Below, piece after piece: positions 24,034-36,720 of a stretch of 64,000 nt of DNA. The stretch comes from Leuctra nigra (Eukaryota > Arthropoda > Insecta > Plecoptera > Leuctridae). Location: contig OW203770.1 in the NCBI GenBank assembly GCA_934045905.1, positions 30,632,409 through 30,696,408 on the forward strand, written 5' to 3'. The translations under genes and the position numbers were made by a program. How positions within the stretch are numbered: the first letter of the stretch is position 1; every line of letters begins with the position of its first letter. Below the pieces are notes generated by a model. The model saw only the letters and a list, made by a program, of their open reading frames with translations. It was not told the DNA's origin and did not search any database.

Positions 24034-25003
24034 TTGAGCGAGCGAAGCGAGCGTCTCCTTTTGGCTTTTTTGGCACGGACCTCTGTTTTGTGTGTGTGTG
24101 TGTGTGTGTTTTTATTATTATTATTATAATTGTGTGTGTGTGTGTGTGTGTTTCTTTCTGTTACTGACGATATACAAGTCACAGTTTTTCTTCGATCAAG
24201 CTGAAATTTTGCACACATGTACTGACCATTTCCGGGCGTTGCAGACCCTAATTTTTTTGAAATCCCCTGATTGGTTCAAATTTAAAAAAAATTATCTTTC
24301 GATTGGTTGATCCAATCAATTTGAAATTTAACATAGTCATTTCAACCAACATTGTTCCCAATCATAAAAAGTTTCAGCCAAATCCTCCCATTGGTTAAAA
24401 TTTAAAACCATCTTTCCTGTGTTTTTTGAAATTTAAACTAGAACCGATTGAACGATCAACTTATTACTTCGCATGATGGTTGGGACCAACATTATCTGCA
24501 TTTTTGACAATTTTCATACTAATCTGTGTTTAAATCCAAAAGTTATTGACATTTTATGGACCTTTTGCGTGTTGGCTGTCAAATTCACGGCGACTTCGAC
24601 TCTTCAGTTCAAGGCAAGGTAGTTAGAGCAGAAACTTTCAAACGCATATGAAACTGATAATGACCGTTCAACAGTCGATCTGATTATGAATCTCTATGAT
24701 CTGATATTGTGTAGACACACTTATATCATGAGTGGCCCCAGGTATATTTTTTGAATTAGATCCTGGGATTTTTGAAAATTAACACGGAACCGTTAATCAT
24801 AAAGGTTCAATCGATCAACTTAAAACTTTGCATGGTTATTTGGACCAATATTTTAGGAATGTTTTGAGATTTTTATACAAGTCTGTTACGAAATTCTAGA
24901 ATGATTGGCTTTCAATGACATTTTCGATAGACAGAATTTCGGTTCGAGGTGTTCCACGTATCCGTGCTCGCTCATCAACGCGTTACACATAGCGTTTTCC
25001 TAG
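24034..25003 (+). mobile_element. Helitron-like element, duplicate of 5287-6256
   Basis: Same ends and same microsatellite lengths as copy 1. Confidence 0.65.
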
Positions 25004-25478
25004 TTATTATTACTTACTACTTCTCTTTATACACAGTAATCTAATATACAAAGTACAATACATTTATACTGGCGACATTCAAAGTATGGAAAGCCAAGAG
25101 TATACCATACTCCTAAGACTTTCATGTCATGTTTCGGAGATTATGTGATGACTTTTCTTATGATTCGACACGTTCCAAGTAGTGCAGTTTTCTGTATTTC
25201 TTCGCAAAAGTGTGTGCCAGGAATTGCACCCAGGTAGCCTTGCATTTTCTTGCTTATTGTACCTAAAGCTCGTACAACAATGGGCACTAGAGAGCCTATA
25301 TGGGTAAGAGAGTGGCCAATGGGGTGATAATGTTTTCAGCCGCGGCGGCCATTAGTTTTCAACAGTTGATCCAGTTATGCATGGCAGGCATAGGGAATTG
25401 CTTGTGTTTTCACTGTTTATGTATCATTCTTGTGTCCCTGTGCATTGTTTTCGGTATATTAATGCATTTATATACTAC

Positions 25479-25871
25479 CCATAAAAAACACTCCGTGTAA
25501 AAATACGAGCCAAGTCTCTTCAACTATAAAAAAATAGAAGAAATCTAAAAATTCAGCACTGAAAAGTAGTGATATCAAAAAATGAGCCAAGTCAAAACTT
25601 AATTTTAAAAACCAAAATATACTTGGCGCATCGTGTATATAAATAGCATAGAAGCATTATGCCAAAAATCAAATGTACCTAAATATATATAATATACCTA
25701 TAATGCCCTTAAAAGCGATGCGCCAAGTATATTTTGTTTTTTAAAATTAAGTTTTGACTTGGTTCATTTTTTGATATCACTACTTTTCAGTGCTGAATTT
25801 TTAGATTTCTTCTATTTTTTTATAGTTGAAGAGACTTGGCTCGTATTTTTACACGGAGTGTTTTTTTATGG
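25479..25871. mobile_element. Fold-back element, duplicate of 6732-7124
   Basis: Same palindrome carried over by the duplication. Confidence 0.75.
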
Positions 25872-26951
25872 GGATATCACTTATTTTTTTAGTTTATTTA
25901 CACAACTTGTAACACACATCGGAGCAACAATGACTAATTACTTTAAAAAAACTCGCCATTTCCGAATTGGTTAACACGCAAAATTGTGTTTGGTGCTCAA
26001 TATACCTAAGCTTAAAGTGATATTCCATGAAGAATTGCGATAGCTTCGTTCCAATTAGTCCAGCCGTTTTCGAGATATGGTATCACTTCCGGTTTTCAAA
26101 ATGGCGACTGAAATTACTGCCACCTAGAATTTATTTCTATAAATGTTATGTATCATTATAAGCCTTCTGAATATGTAGTTATTGTAGTAAGAGGTCATTA
26201 AAATCTAGTTCTTCATTTTCATGACGTCATTTCCGGTTTCGGTAATAGTACATCTCTACTTTAACTATTGATATTCCATATAGATGACCGTCTGAATCAT
26301 TTGGCGCTGGTTTAATTCCTAACGGTTAAGCCGTTTTCGAGATATGACGTCACTTCCGGTTTCAAAATGGCGGCTTCCTGTTGGTTTTATAAAAAGGCAC
26401 CTCCGACGCCAAAAGTGCACATGTGGTGAAAATTTCAGATCGATCGGCATAGCCGTTTAGGCTGTGGCGGTGATTGCGGTGTTTCCTGATATCATCATCA
26501 TCATCATCAGATCAAGATAGGTTTTAAAAGGGGTGTAATTTCACGTTTTTCACGGCCCTCTAGCTCGCAAACGGCATAACATATTGTTCCCTAATTTGGT
26601 ATATGTAGTGGGGTGGGCCATAGCTCGAAATTAAGATATATCGCAACAATGTGAGATTTTCCAATTTTAAGATCCAGTAGGCCGAAAATGCCATGTTGTT
26701 GCTTACAGTAAAAGTTGTTGGTCTGCTCCTTAGTTTATATAGGCTTTTACGGTATGTTGAGTGACTGTGAGTGTACTGTACGACTTGGCTGGGTGGAGCG
26801 ACCGCTCCACTAGATTAACGTATTAATTATATTTGTTTGGTATTGTTTGGATTTAAAAACTTTATTAAACTGTGATAACGTCAAACATAACCTTACAGTT
26901 TTGACCCAAGTGCATACAATATACGCCAAATATGATTTGTGCAAAACTTTG

Positions 26952-27487
26952 CAAAGGAGATTAGCTAATGATATAATGATTTGGGTGATGCGAGGGTGAT
27001 TAGCTAATGAATGGATGATTTAGGTGATGCTGGGGTGATAAGCTGATGATATGACGATTTGGATGATGCAGAGGTGATAAGCTGATGATTATGATGATTA
27101 GGATGATGCTGGGGTGATTAGCTAATGATATAATGATTTGGGTGATGCGAGGGTGATTAGCTAATGAATGGATGATTTAGGTGATGCTGGGGTGATTAGC
27201 TGATGAGATGACGATTTGGATGATGCAGGGGTGATAAGCTGATGATATTACGATTTGGATGATGCTGGGGTGATAAGCTGATGATATGATGATTTGGGTG
27301 ATGCGAGGGTGATTAGCTGATGATATGATGATATGATGATTTGGTTGATGCGTGAGTAACTAGCTAATGATATGATGATTTTGATGATGCAAGGGTGATT
27401 AGCTGATGATATTATGATTTTGGTGATGCAGGGGTGATTAGCTGATGATATGATGATTTGGGTGATGCGGGGGTGATTAGCTGATGG
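26952..27487. repeat. Minisatellite, duplicate of 8205-8740
   Basis: Same unit number as copy 1, which is notable because such arrays change length fast. Confidence 0.8.
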
Positions 27488-27602
27488 TTGAAAATCAATA
27501 ATAATTTTGTAATTCAATTGTATTCCTGTTTTTATGTAATAAATGCATTAAATTCCATTCTTCATAATACCCATATTAATTAGCTATTTGAGCTAATTAG
27601 CA

Positions 27603-29817
27603 ATCCATGAAGTTTTGTGATTTTTTTGAGATTTATTGGACGCGATCTTATTAGTGATATGGTATTTTTAGTTCGCGGAAGTTTTTTCTTGTCCCGCTGC
27701 GCCTGACCTGGCAACACGCGCTAGTATAGTACCAAGTAGTACGTACGCGTTAGGTTTGGAAGGTTCGAAGCCATAACCACTCGACACATTTTATAGTCTG
27801 TCATAATAAACTTAACGATTCAGCTTTTAGAATAAACAGTTGCATCATTAAAAATAAATCGGTCTCCGATGTTACTCGAACTTTCATTGTATCATCTGAT
27901 CGTTGTTGTGCAGCGTCTATAATGCGTTGTTTAAGTGAAGTTGGATTCATATTTACAAGTGAAAATTTGCGGTCAGTCTTCTGCTTGTCCTGAATTTAAT
28001 TCCAGATAAAACAATGCATGTTCCATTTAAAGGGTGTTGTGTCTGTCCTCGACAATCGTTTGAGGGGAGGTGGTGTTGGTGTTTCTCTGTCTGCACTTTC
28101 TTCAAGCTTTCTTTTGGTGGCGTATTCGAGTTGTCTTTTGTTTGAGTATAACAATTTACATGTTCCATGAAATTTAAATAAAAAATCTTCTGGTTTTCTC
28201 TTTCTGTATTGTAAAAGTTTGGCGACCACATCATCATCCCGGACCGTACAAGCTTTGATAAGAGACAGCAGTCCCTTTTTTGTGATTTTAACTATCGTGT
28301 CATTTTTCGTCAATTTAATATTACAAAATACACATGAATTGTGGTCGGTGGTTTGTTCCTCGATTAGTTCTAAACAAATATCTCTGATTTATATGATGAT
28401 GTTGATAGTTTATTCAGATGTGTGACTTTACCATCTTCTTTCTCTATATTTGAGAAAAGATTCAATCAGTCACGTATGAGTAGTACAATTGAACAGCTTA
28501 TAAAAATGTGTAGGTATTTTAACTTACCCATTATTGTTCACGAATGTGACTGTGATTCTCACCCACACATTTAATATTAAATATAATAAAATATAGAATT
28601 GTTAGATGATAGGAAACAAATTATAAGCAAATAGCTATGTACTATAGCACACTATAGATATACACTATACGCAAAACAATTTCACTGCACTTTGAAAACT
28701 GATCAAACGGAAATGCACATCATTCCTCAAGGAGTTCTGAACTGAATGCATTATCCTGTAACACAACATACCGCAGGACAGTGGGATCTTGATTTTTAAT
28801 GTCTTTTTCCAAATGTATCAACTTGTCAATTTTAATCACTACACGTGTTTAACTTCAGTTTTGGGTTTTTGAAATAAAAGTGAAGTTTAAAAGCCATGTC
28901 CTGCGGCAATGAAGAGTCAAATAAATCAGATTCGGGGCTTGTAAGTTCTAAACCTATAAAATGTAATGTCTTTCTTGGGGGTCAGATCTAAGGGTAGACC
29001 ATCTGGTCAATGTCAAAGGTCAAGAGTTGAGGGTGGAATGTAAAAATCTTTATATTTGAGGGTGGTTTCAAGTTAACTTGAAGCCAAACACTGCATCTGA
29101 TTCTGGAAGAGCTCATATACCATTGGCCTGTGTCAACCAATCATAAATAGTTTTTATTTTTAAGAATTGTGAGAAACATGGTAGGTTTTTAGAGAGTAAG
29201 GAGAACATAAGAAATCGGACTGTGGAAATAAGTAACAACTGTAGTCAAGTGTGAGTGCTATACGCTAACTGATATTTCATAGTTAGTTGTTGAGTGTAAT
29301 TGTGAAAGAAGATAGTGAAAAGTTGGCCCCATAGTTGTCCTAAGTGAAACCGCCCTTCCCTGCAGTTGACAACAAACATTGGATTACACAACTGACAATA
29401 TCAACATCAGCAACATATACCGGTATCGTTATACAATAATAAATGAGTGTCATTGCCTCGAAAACCTCTTAAACGAATCATAAAAATTATTTACGCACAT
29501 CTCACATTTCATACATAAATAGTTTCTTATTTTACATCTCTAAAAATAATTGAAAACGAAACACGAAGTTTGTTGTTTACAGTGTGAATGTTTTCGAACA
29601 TAATGTTACCGATGTTATACTACACCAGAGTAAAAGTTATCAGTTATGATGTAATTTGTATTGCGAACCTTCCAAACCTAACGCGTACGTACTACTAGCG
29701 CAGTGTGTTGCCAGGTCAGGCGCAGCGGGACAAGAAAAAACTTCCGCGAACTAAAAATACCATTTCACTAATAAGATCGCGTCCAATAAATCTCAAAAAA
29801 TTCACAAAACTTCATGG
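27603..29817. mobile_element. Long-TIR transposon, duplicate of 8856-11070
   Basis: Includes the minus-strand remnant ORF at 27801-28356, with one base change giving Arg to Lys. Confidence 0.75.
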
Positions 29818-30296
29818 ATATATACTCTTCATTTTCCACCCAAATAAATAATAGGTCATCGCGAGAAATGTTACTCAAACGATTAAAATACAAAATAAGC
29901 GCGGTCAAAAAAATTGCAGTTCAAAAATGTGTTCAAAAATGCATACAATCAAAACAAAAAGATTTTGGCCAATAACATCTGCACCAATGTCTTCGCCAAT
30001 ATGTTTTTGGTGTATTGTATTTTTTTCATAATTTTATTCCAATTACTTTCGTGGATAACGCATTGTATGTTTGAAATGGCCGGGTTTCCTGGACGTCCAT
30101 AATTTTTTGTTTATATTTTTTTGGGGTGGCTTCCGGTGAAGTTTTTTTTTTTTTTTTTTGAATGGTGGATGTGTTAGGGTGCGAAGAACATTTGTGCAAA
30201 TTTTCAGCTTATTATAAGACCGATGTGACAAATGTATAATTTTAATTCTATTACTGCACGGCTAATTCCTGTCCGTTGGTATTGCCACGTTAATTA

Positions 30297-31212
30297 CTAG
30301 GAAAACGCCTGTGTAACGCGTTGATGAGCGAGCACGGACACGCGCAACACCTCGAACCGAAATTATGTCTATCGAAAATATCATTAAAAGCCAATAATTC
30401 TTGAAATTCGTCAGACTTGTAGCTATAAAAATCTCCAAATATTCCTGAAGTATTAGTCCCAATAACCATGCAAAGTTTTAGGTTGATTGATTGAACCTTT
30501 ATGATTAAAATGTTCCTTGTTAATATTCAAAAATCATAGGATCTATATAAAAAAATATACCTGGGACCACTCATATGATATAAGTGTGTGTACTTACACA
30601 ATATTAGACGATCTGTTGAACGGTCATATCAGTTTCAGACGTTTGAAAGTTGCTCTAACTACCTTGGAACTATAAAGAGTCGAAGTAGCCGTGATCAACA
30701 TTTTTGAGTAATTTGACAGCCAACACGCAAAATGTCCGTAAAATGTCAATAACGTTTGAATTTAAACACAGATAAGTCTGAACATTTTCAAATATACAGA
30801 TAATGTTGGTACCAATGACCACTTGAAGTTTTAAGTTGATCGCTCAATCGGTTCTAGTTTAAATTTCAAAAATCATATGAAAGATTTTTTTAAATTTTAA
30901 CCAATGGGAGGATTTGGCTGAAATTTTTTATGATTGGGTACAATGTTGGTTGCAATGACTTTGCTAAATTTCAAATTGATCGGAGCAACCAATCGAAAGA
31001 TAATTTTTTTAAAACTTGAACCAATCACAGGAGCCCGTTCAAAAACGATCCCAGGGACCGCATAGATTACGTTAGCATATGTGCAAAGTTTCAGATCGAT
31101 TGAATGTGCGGTTTAACCTGGGCTGTGCGGACAAAAAAAAACAAAAAAACAAAAAAACACACAGAGAAAGTGCCATAAGAGTACCGTGGTGACGCTCGCT
31201 ACGCTCGCTCAA
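30297..31212 (-). mobile_element. Helitron-like element, duplicate of 11550-12465
   Basis: Same ends as copy 1. Confidence 0.63.
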
Positions 31213-31259
31213 TTATATATTTCTTCGTTGCTGTGTCCTTTATGACAATATCCTGTTTG

Positions 31260-31727
31260 TTAAAGTCTCTCTAACATAACTTCATGTTAATGATATTTCG
31301 ATGAAACTTCATCATTATACAGATAAGAATACGCTGATTCCAAATATACCATAAAAAAGTAGGCTAACCACATTAATTTCCGAGATATATCACTTTTAAA
31401 ATTGCAGCTTTAACCACAGTGTTATATGGTTGTTTCTGTCTGGTTTGGAAATGTTAGGATTCAACTAGGTCTGAGGGGCGTGCTTCTAATGACAATTCTT
31501 TGGAAAAAATGTTTTTTAATGTAAAAAAATCTACGCTTTGCGAATAAAATATAATATTGATACCTCACCACATTAAATTTAGAGATATGTACGATTTTTA
31601 TATTTTTTTGTCTCCTCGAGCATAGCGAGCCAATGAGCATGGTGATCTAAAATAAGCGAGCCAATCAGATTGCACTTGGGCGTGGCTTAACTGTTGGTCA
31701 CGTGACCATTTGTTAGAGAGACTTTAA
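31260..31727. mobile_element. TTAA-flanked TIR element, duplicate
   Basis: Duplicate of 12513-12980. Confidence 0.5.
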
Positions 31728-31969
31728 CCATAACGGTACTGTATGTATATATTATTATTATTATTATTACATACACATAACATTAAACGAATTATATTGT
31801 GTGTTATTCTACTGAAATATTATTAAATATTCTTTCGTCATGTCAAATTGCTTTCTTCACGATTCCCAGGGTTGCTAAGGTTACCATGATGATTTTCATA
31901 GGCCATGCCAATATAGTTGGTCAATAATTACCTATGCAAGGACGCGCTCACTGTGTTTATATGTGTCAG

Positions 31970-32200
31970 GTCAACGTATGGGCTATCTACAAGAGCGACG
32001 GGATGAGCTCCACAACGTATTAAGCAATTTTCCGGATTGGAATGAGCAAAGTGATCTCGCCGACTTTGTCAACGGCGTCCTCGACGGCTTATCTTTCCGC
32101 ATCGACGAGCTTGTATTTGATTTGCGTCGTGACAGCCGGATGTGCATCCACACGAGCGGTCAGCCGCGATGTGGTGTACAAAAAGCGGCGCCTTCGCAAG
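31970..32200 (+). CDS. Putative exon C' (duplicate of C)
   Basis: Same 231-nt exon and splice sites as 13223-13453. One base differs and changes Ala to Asp in the SDLA(A/D)FVNG segment. Its trailing G joins exon E in phase (g+aa = Glu) or, with the alternative acceptor inside the inserted element, g+ta = Val. Confidence 0.68.
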
Positions 32201-32276
32201 GTTAGTTGAGCGAGCGTTCAGTTATTACCGGGCATACATGAGGGAGGCGAGTGCTTTCCTCCGGGGCCGAGCCACT

Positions 32277-32308
<32 letters not shown>

Positions 32309-32851
32309 TAAAATATAATATTTCCACAATCTTATTTACTTCTCTCAATTCACAAATAAGTCATGTGTCTTTTTAAATTACTAAGAAACACCTGAACACA
32401 GTTTTCATATCTCATATTGTAGCTCAAATTGGTATTGTTTTTCTACATCTGATGCGAATACCCAGGGCCAATTCTTGAGTTTTAATGTTTTGAAACCATG
32501 TGTGTTTTCATTGTATAAAACTTGAAACAGTTGCACTATCAATCTTGTCATTTTAGACCACCTTTAAGATTGCAGATCTGAAAGACCCAACAAGCTATAA
32601 AATTATTTTAAACTAATCAGTTTTCAAAAATATAGGGAAACATCTTGACAGAATCTAACTATCCGATATACAACGAAACAACTGATAGTGATAGCTTAGG
32701 TGATAGCTTTCGACTAACTGAGGGAATATTCTGAAAGATCATATAAAACACTGCAAGATGACATCTTAAACTCGTTTTTTTAAAATTGACTCATAGCGTT
32801 CTTTCTCTGTTCCCTTCATATGTTTTTATGTCCTTATACGAGATTCTATTA

Positions 32852-33761
32852 CTAGGAAAACGCTCTGTGTAACGCGTTGATGAGCGAGCACGGATACGCG
32901 CAACACCTCGAACCGAAATTCTTTCTATCGAAAATGTCATTAAAAGCCAACCATTCTAGAATTTCGTCACAGACTTGTATAAAAATCTCAAAAAATTCCT
33001 AAAATAATGGTCCAAATAACCATGCAAAGTTTTAAATTGATCGATTGAACCTTTATGATTGAACGGTTCCGTGTTAATTTTCAAAAATCCCAGGATCTCC
33101 TTCAAAAAATATGCCTGGGACCACTCGTATGATATAAGTGTGTCTACACAATATCAGATCGACTGTTGAACGGTCATTATCAGTTTCATATTATGCGTTT
33201 GAAAGTTTCTGCTCTAACTACCTTGCCTTGAACTGAAGAGTCGAAGTCGCCGTGAATTTGACAGCCAACACGCAAAATGTCCGTAAAATGTCAATAACTT
33301 TTGGATTTAAACACAGATGAATATGAAAATTGTCAAAAATGCAGATAATGTTGGTCACAACCATCATGCGAAGTTATAAGTTGATCGTTTAATCGGTTCT
33401 AGTTTAAATTTCAAAAAAAAAGCAGTAAAGATGGTTTTAAATTTTAACCAATGGGAGGATTTTGCTGAAACTTTTTATGATTGGGTACAATGTTGGTTGA
33501 AATGACTATGCTTAATTTCAAATTGATTGGATTTACCAATCTAAAGATAATGTATTTAAAATTTGAACCAATCAGGGGATTTCAAAAAAATTAGGGTCTG
33601 CAACGCCCAGAAATGGTCAGTACATGTGTGCAAAATTTCAGCTTGATCGAAGAAAAACTGTGACTTGTATATCGTCAGTAACAGAAAAAAAACACACACA
33701 CAAAAAAAACAGAGGTCCGTGCCAAAAGAGCTAAAAGGAGACGCTCGCTTCGCTCGCTCAA
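32852..33761 (-). mobile_element. Helitron-like element, intact, spanning the duplication boundary
   Basis: Runs from the CTAG end at 32852 to 'cgctcgcttcgctcgctcaa' at 33761. The match with copy 1 stops at 33177 while the element continues, so this is the ancestral arrangement at the right breakpoint. Confidence 0.7.
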
Positions 33762-33887
33762 CAACATCAAAACTATTTTTAGGTTTTTCCCCTCCCCCCC
33801 CTCTCAATATTTCAATTTTTTGTTTTAAGGTAGTTTAGTTGGAAGTATATAATTCAATATTTAATATGACCCTTTCGTATATTGCAG

Positions 33888-33952
33888 AATGTCCGTGCGA
33901 GGATTTTAGTGGAACCGATATTAATGTGAAAAGCGATCCCATAACCCAACAA
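33888..33952 (+). CDS. Putative exon E, 5' part (interrupted)
   Basis: Acceptor 'ctttcgtatattgcag' then 'aa' + 21 codons: CPCEDFSGTDINVKSDPITQQ in two parts. The frame joins exon C' (Glu at the junction). No donor follows; instead the sequence runs into the inverted-repeat element at 33953. If that element and a 2-bp duplication (aa) are discounted, the frame goes straight on into RTPDNVPLN at 35572. I take this as one ancestral exon split by insertion. Confidence 0.5.
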
Positions 33953-35569
33953 CCCTTACTGAAAAATCCATGGTCACAAAATAGTCGTTTTATAATCACA
34001 ACGTTTACAAATTGCAAACAAAATGCAAACAGCAACTAGTCGCAAAATAGTCGAAAAATAGTCGTTTTGTTTCATTGAGCGACTATTTTGTGACTAGAAA
34101 TGATCGTAAAATAATCGAAAAATGCAAACATTTACCACATTTCGTTTATATTTTGTTTGCATATTGGAAAATGAGTTTTATCAATATAGTCGAAATATGC
34201 TATGGAAATACAAACTTTATGTTAACATTCTAGTCGGAAACTGCTCTAAAAATAAAAACATTATGTTCGCAATATAGTATCAAAATGCAAACATTATGGT
34301 CGCTAAATGGTCGCGGAATAGTAACAAAATGCAAACATTATAGTCGTCAAGTGAAAACAAAATGACCGTTACGAACAAATTCAAAAGTCCAAACAAATTC
34401 AAAACTTTAATTAATCACTACAACTTAATTAACACACATAATCAATTTTAAACCACATATCTGTAGAGAAATGGACGATTGTAATTAGTATGCCAAGTTA
34501 AATTATTTTGCTCCGATGAAGATATGTAGTCGGGTCCTCCACGTGACGATCTGGCAGCGTACGCTCTGAGCAAAGGAGGCAGATGTGTTTTGCCACATTG
34601 AAACTGCAATAGGTAGTTCTAAACCGAAGCGAACTAAAAGACTCTACATTTTCCCTTCAGTATGACTGTGTAGCAAGTCTTATAGTTTATTTAAGATGTT
34701 TTCAACAATGTTTAAATTGATTGTGCACCATCGCTTGATTGATCGATCACAAAATCTTGATTTTTTAATGTCGTTGTGAGAATTGTTCCTGTAATACTTT
34801 CCTAGGTATTGTATATTTACTTATGAAAATTGGAAACAAATAAAATAACGGTTCAGGTTCCGGTTCCATAAGGGTTCCAATCAGTTAAATCAAATGCAAA
34901 CAATAATCAAATTAGTTATTTTTTTAAATGGGAAAGAAACTACAAGTAAAAGTATTTTTTTCTTCAGCGATCAAAATATTGGAACAATTGCAATAAAGTG
35001 GAACATTGCAATATATCACCATTGGTGATATAATTTAATAAACTTTATTGCAATGTTCCAATATTTTGATCGCTGAGGAAAATAATACTTTTACTTGTAG
35101 TTTCTTTTGTGAATTTGTTCATATCATTTGAACTATGACCATTAACAAATAAAGAAATATTTGCTCATATTATGTTGAGTCATTTTAAATACCCAGGAAT
35201 CCCATAAAGTATACATTATGTTTATATAAACAAAATGCACACAGAATAGTCGCTAAATGCACACATGTATATGTACATACTTTTCGACTATTTTGTTTGC
35301 AATATGTTTATATGAACAAAATGGAAACAAAATAGTCGCAATACGCACACAATCTTTTCCGACTATTTTGTGTGCATTTTGTGTGAAGGAGATATCTGTT
35401 TGCATTTTACGATCATTTTGTTTGCAATTCTCCACTATTTTCACATTTGCTTCTAACACCGAGTTTTGCTCTGTTTGCACGTGTTTACACTTTGTGACTA
35501 TTTCGCGACTATTGTGACTATTTTAATACTATTTTCCGACTTGTTTGCAACTATATTTTTCAGTAAGGG
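33953..35569. mobile_element. 1.6-kb inverted-repeat element inserted in exon E
   Basis: The ends CCCTTACTGAAAAAT and ATTTTTCAGTAAGGG are perfect inverses. The subterminal zones are full of 'aaaatagtcg' / 'cgactattttg' motifs in both orientations. 'aa' on both sides would be a 2-bp target duplication. No transposase is seen. It contains a nested palindrome (34936-35104). The right end, read in gene sense, supplies a 3' splice site (atttttcag|taaggg). The superfamily is unknown to me. Confidence 0.68.
34936..35104. mobile_element. Small palindromic element nested in the above
   Basis: 'gaaactacaagtaaaagtat' and the inverse 'atacttttacttgtagtttc' bound it. The arms go on through 'agcgatcaaaatattggaac'. 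Confidence 0.65.
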
Positions 35570-35658
35570 AAAGGACCCCAGACAACGTTCCTCTCAACTC
35601 CATCTCCACTGCCCAACTCAATAATCCGTTTGACACCGTCGCCATGCACGGAAAGAAG
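35564..35658 (+). CDS. Putative exon E, 3' part
   Basis: Ends at donor aag|gtgagc. Codons from 35572 read RTPDNVPLNSISTAQLNN then PFDTVAMHGKK, ending in phase 0. If splicing uses the AG inside the inserted element's right end (35562-35563), the exon starts at 35564 with 'ta' and reads V-RERTPDNV in phase with C', skipping the 5' part of the old exon. Which form is used cannot be told from sequence. Confidence 0.55.
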
Positions 35659-35758
35659 GTGAGCATAAATTCTACTTCAAGAGTTTCAATATAAATAAAT
35701 CTTTCATTATTTTCCAATTGGAAACTAGAATGAAGAGAAACAAAAATTCACAATTCAG

Positions 35759-35788
35759 AACGTTGCTATGCACAGATACCGAGAAAAG
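35759..35788 (+). CDS. Putative 30-nt micro-exon F
   Basis: Between 'cacaattcag' and donor 'aaag|gtacat' lie ten codons, NVAMHRYREK, phase 0-0. This fits E (ends phase 0) and G (starts phase 0). The upstream tract is poor in pyrimidines. The peptide echoes the end of exon E (TVAMHGKK), so it may be a small exon duplication. Confidence 0.4.
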
Positions 35789-35875
35789 GTACATAAGTTG
35801 CCTAATATAACCCACGAAAGACAAACTTAGGGTTATCACTTGGCCTTAGCGATTTTGCTGCTTACCAGCAAAACA

Positions 35876-35945
35876 TACTAATAGGCCACGATCATCTCCT
35901 TCCCACCCACCGTCCATCCTTACATCAAGACTTGTTCATCAAGTC
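35876..35945 (+). mobile_element. SINE core fragment
   Basis: 'actaataggccacgatcatc' followed by 'tccttcccacc' matches the core of the SINE at 53802-54093. Head and tail are missing. Confidence 0.5.
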
Positions 35946-36007
35946 CAGGCTGAGCAAGTACAGTTTGTTTTTCCTTTGTTTGAACTCTCTACAGACCGAG
36001 ACACCGT

Positions 36008-36088
36008 CAGTTGTTCTGTAAGGCCGAGAAAGACAACATTGCAAGGTGAGCGCGCAATGAAGTCTTTCTCGGCCTAGCAGAACAACTG
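36008..36088. repeat. Hairpin with 27-bp arms
   Basis: 'cagttgttctgtaaggccga' + 'gaaagac' pairs with 'gtctttctcggcctagcaga' + 'acaactg', with a 27-nt loop. Confidence 0.6.
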
Positions 36089-36349
36089 ACTGTGGCTCCA
36101 TCTGGTGAATATACGATACGTTCTATACGTTCTATACGTTCTATACGTTCTCTGTCAGGTTCTATCTGACATTTTTTGTGATTTTCACATAGAAATAATC
36201 TTTTCTAACGAACCTATAGTTTTAAAGTACACACAATGTCATTTGCCGGCTATAGTCTGTGCAATATTTGAAAAACAATATGGTTCTCTCTACATTTTCA
36301 TCAACGAGTTCAGTACAATAGTGTTATGTCTGCATATTATTTATCATAT

Positions 36350-36720
36350 CTCAACAACGGCTGGACCGCAACTTTATGGATTACCAGTAATAAAAGACAA
36401 TAAATCATTTTAACGAAACCGGAAATGACGTAATGACATTTGGAATACAGCTATTCCCATTTCGGCGTCAAAGACCGTCCCTTTATTTTGATATTTATGT
36501 CACGTACGTACATTTAGTATCTATTGAGTCTCTTCATGAAAAAAACGGAAACCGCTATTTTGAAACAGGAAGTGACGTTATATCATTAAAAAGTATTGAC
36601 CGATTGGAACGAAACTATAGTGCCAAGCCATTCCAACGGTCAACTAAATTGATTATAATCACTAAAATTTGATGTTTTTCTTATCGAAAATGGAAATGAC
36701 GTCACTAATTATTTTTTAAA
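36350..36720. repeat. Diverged copies of the ETS/CRE-like motif repeat
   Basis: 'ccggaaatgacgta', 'aggaagtgacgttat' and 'ggaaatgacgtcact' occur 100-120 bp apart beside 'gaccgattggaacgaaac'. This is an older relative of 57900-58600. Confidence 0.5.

Larger units (their letters stand above)
14431..33177. repeat. Tandem duplication, copy 2 (complete 18,747-bp unit)
   Basis: 18748-33177 repeats 1-14430. The remaining 14431-18747 should have its partner upstream of the window. It contains exons D, A', B' and C', 483 coding nt in total, a multiple of three. The left breakpoint sits in an A-rich tract and the right one in a Helitron-like repeat. Confidence 0.85.

Noticed and set aside
33953..34039. 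Continuation of exon E into an open frame after 33952
   Set aside because: The open frame runs into the inverted-repeat element and has no good donor; the frame also resumes correctly beyond the element.
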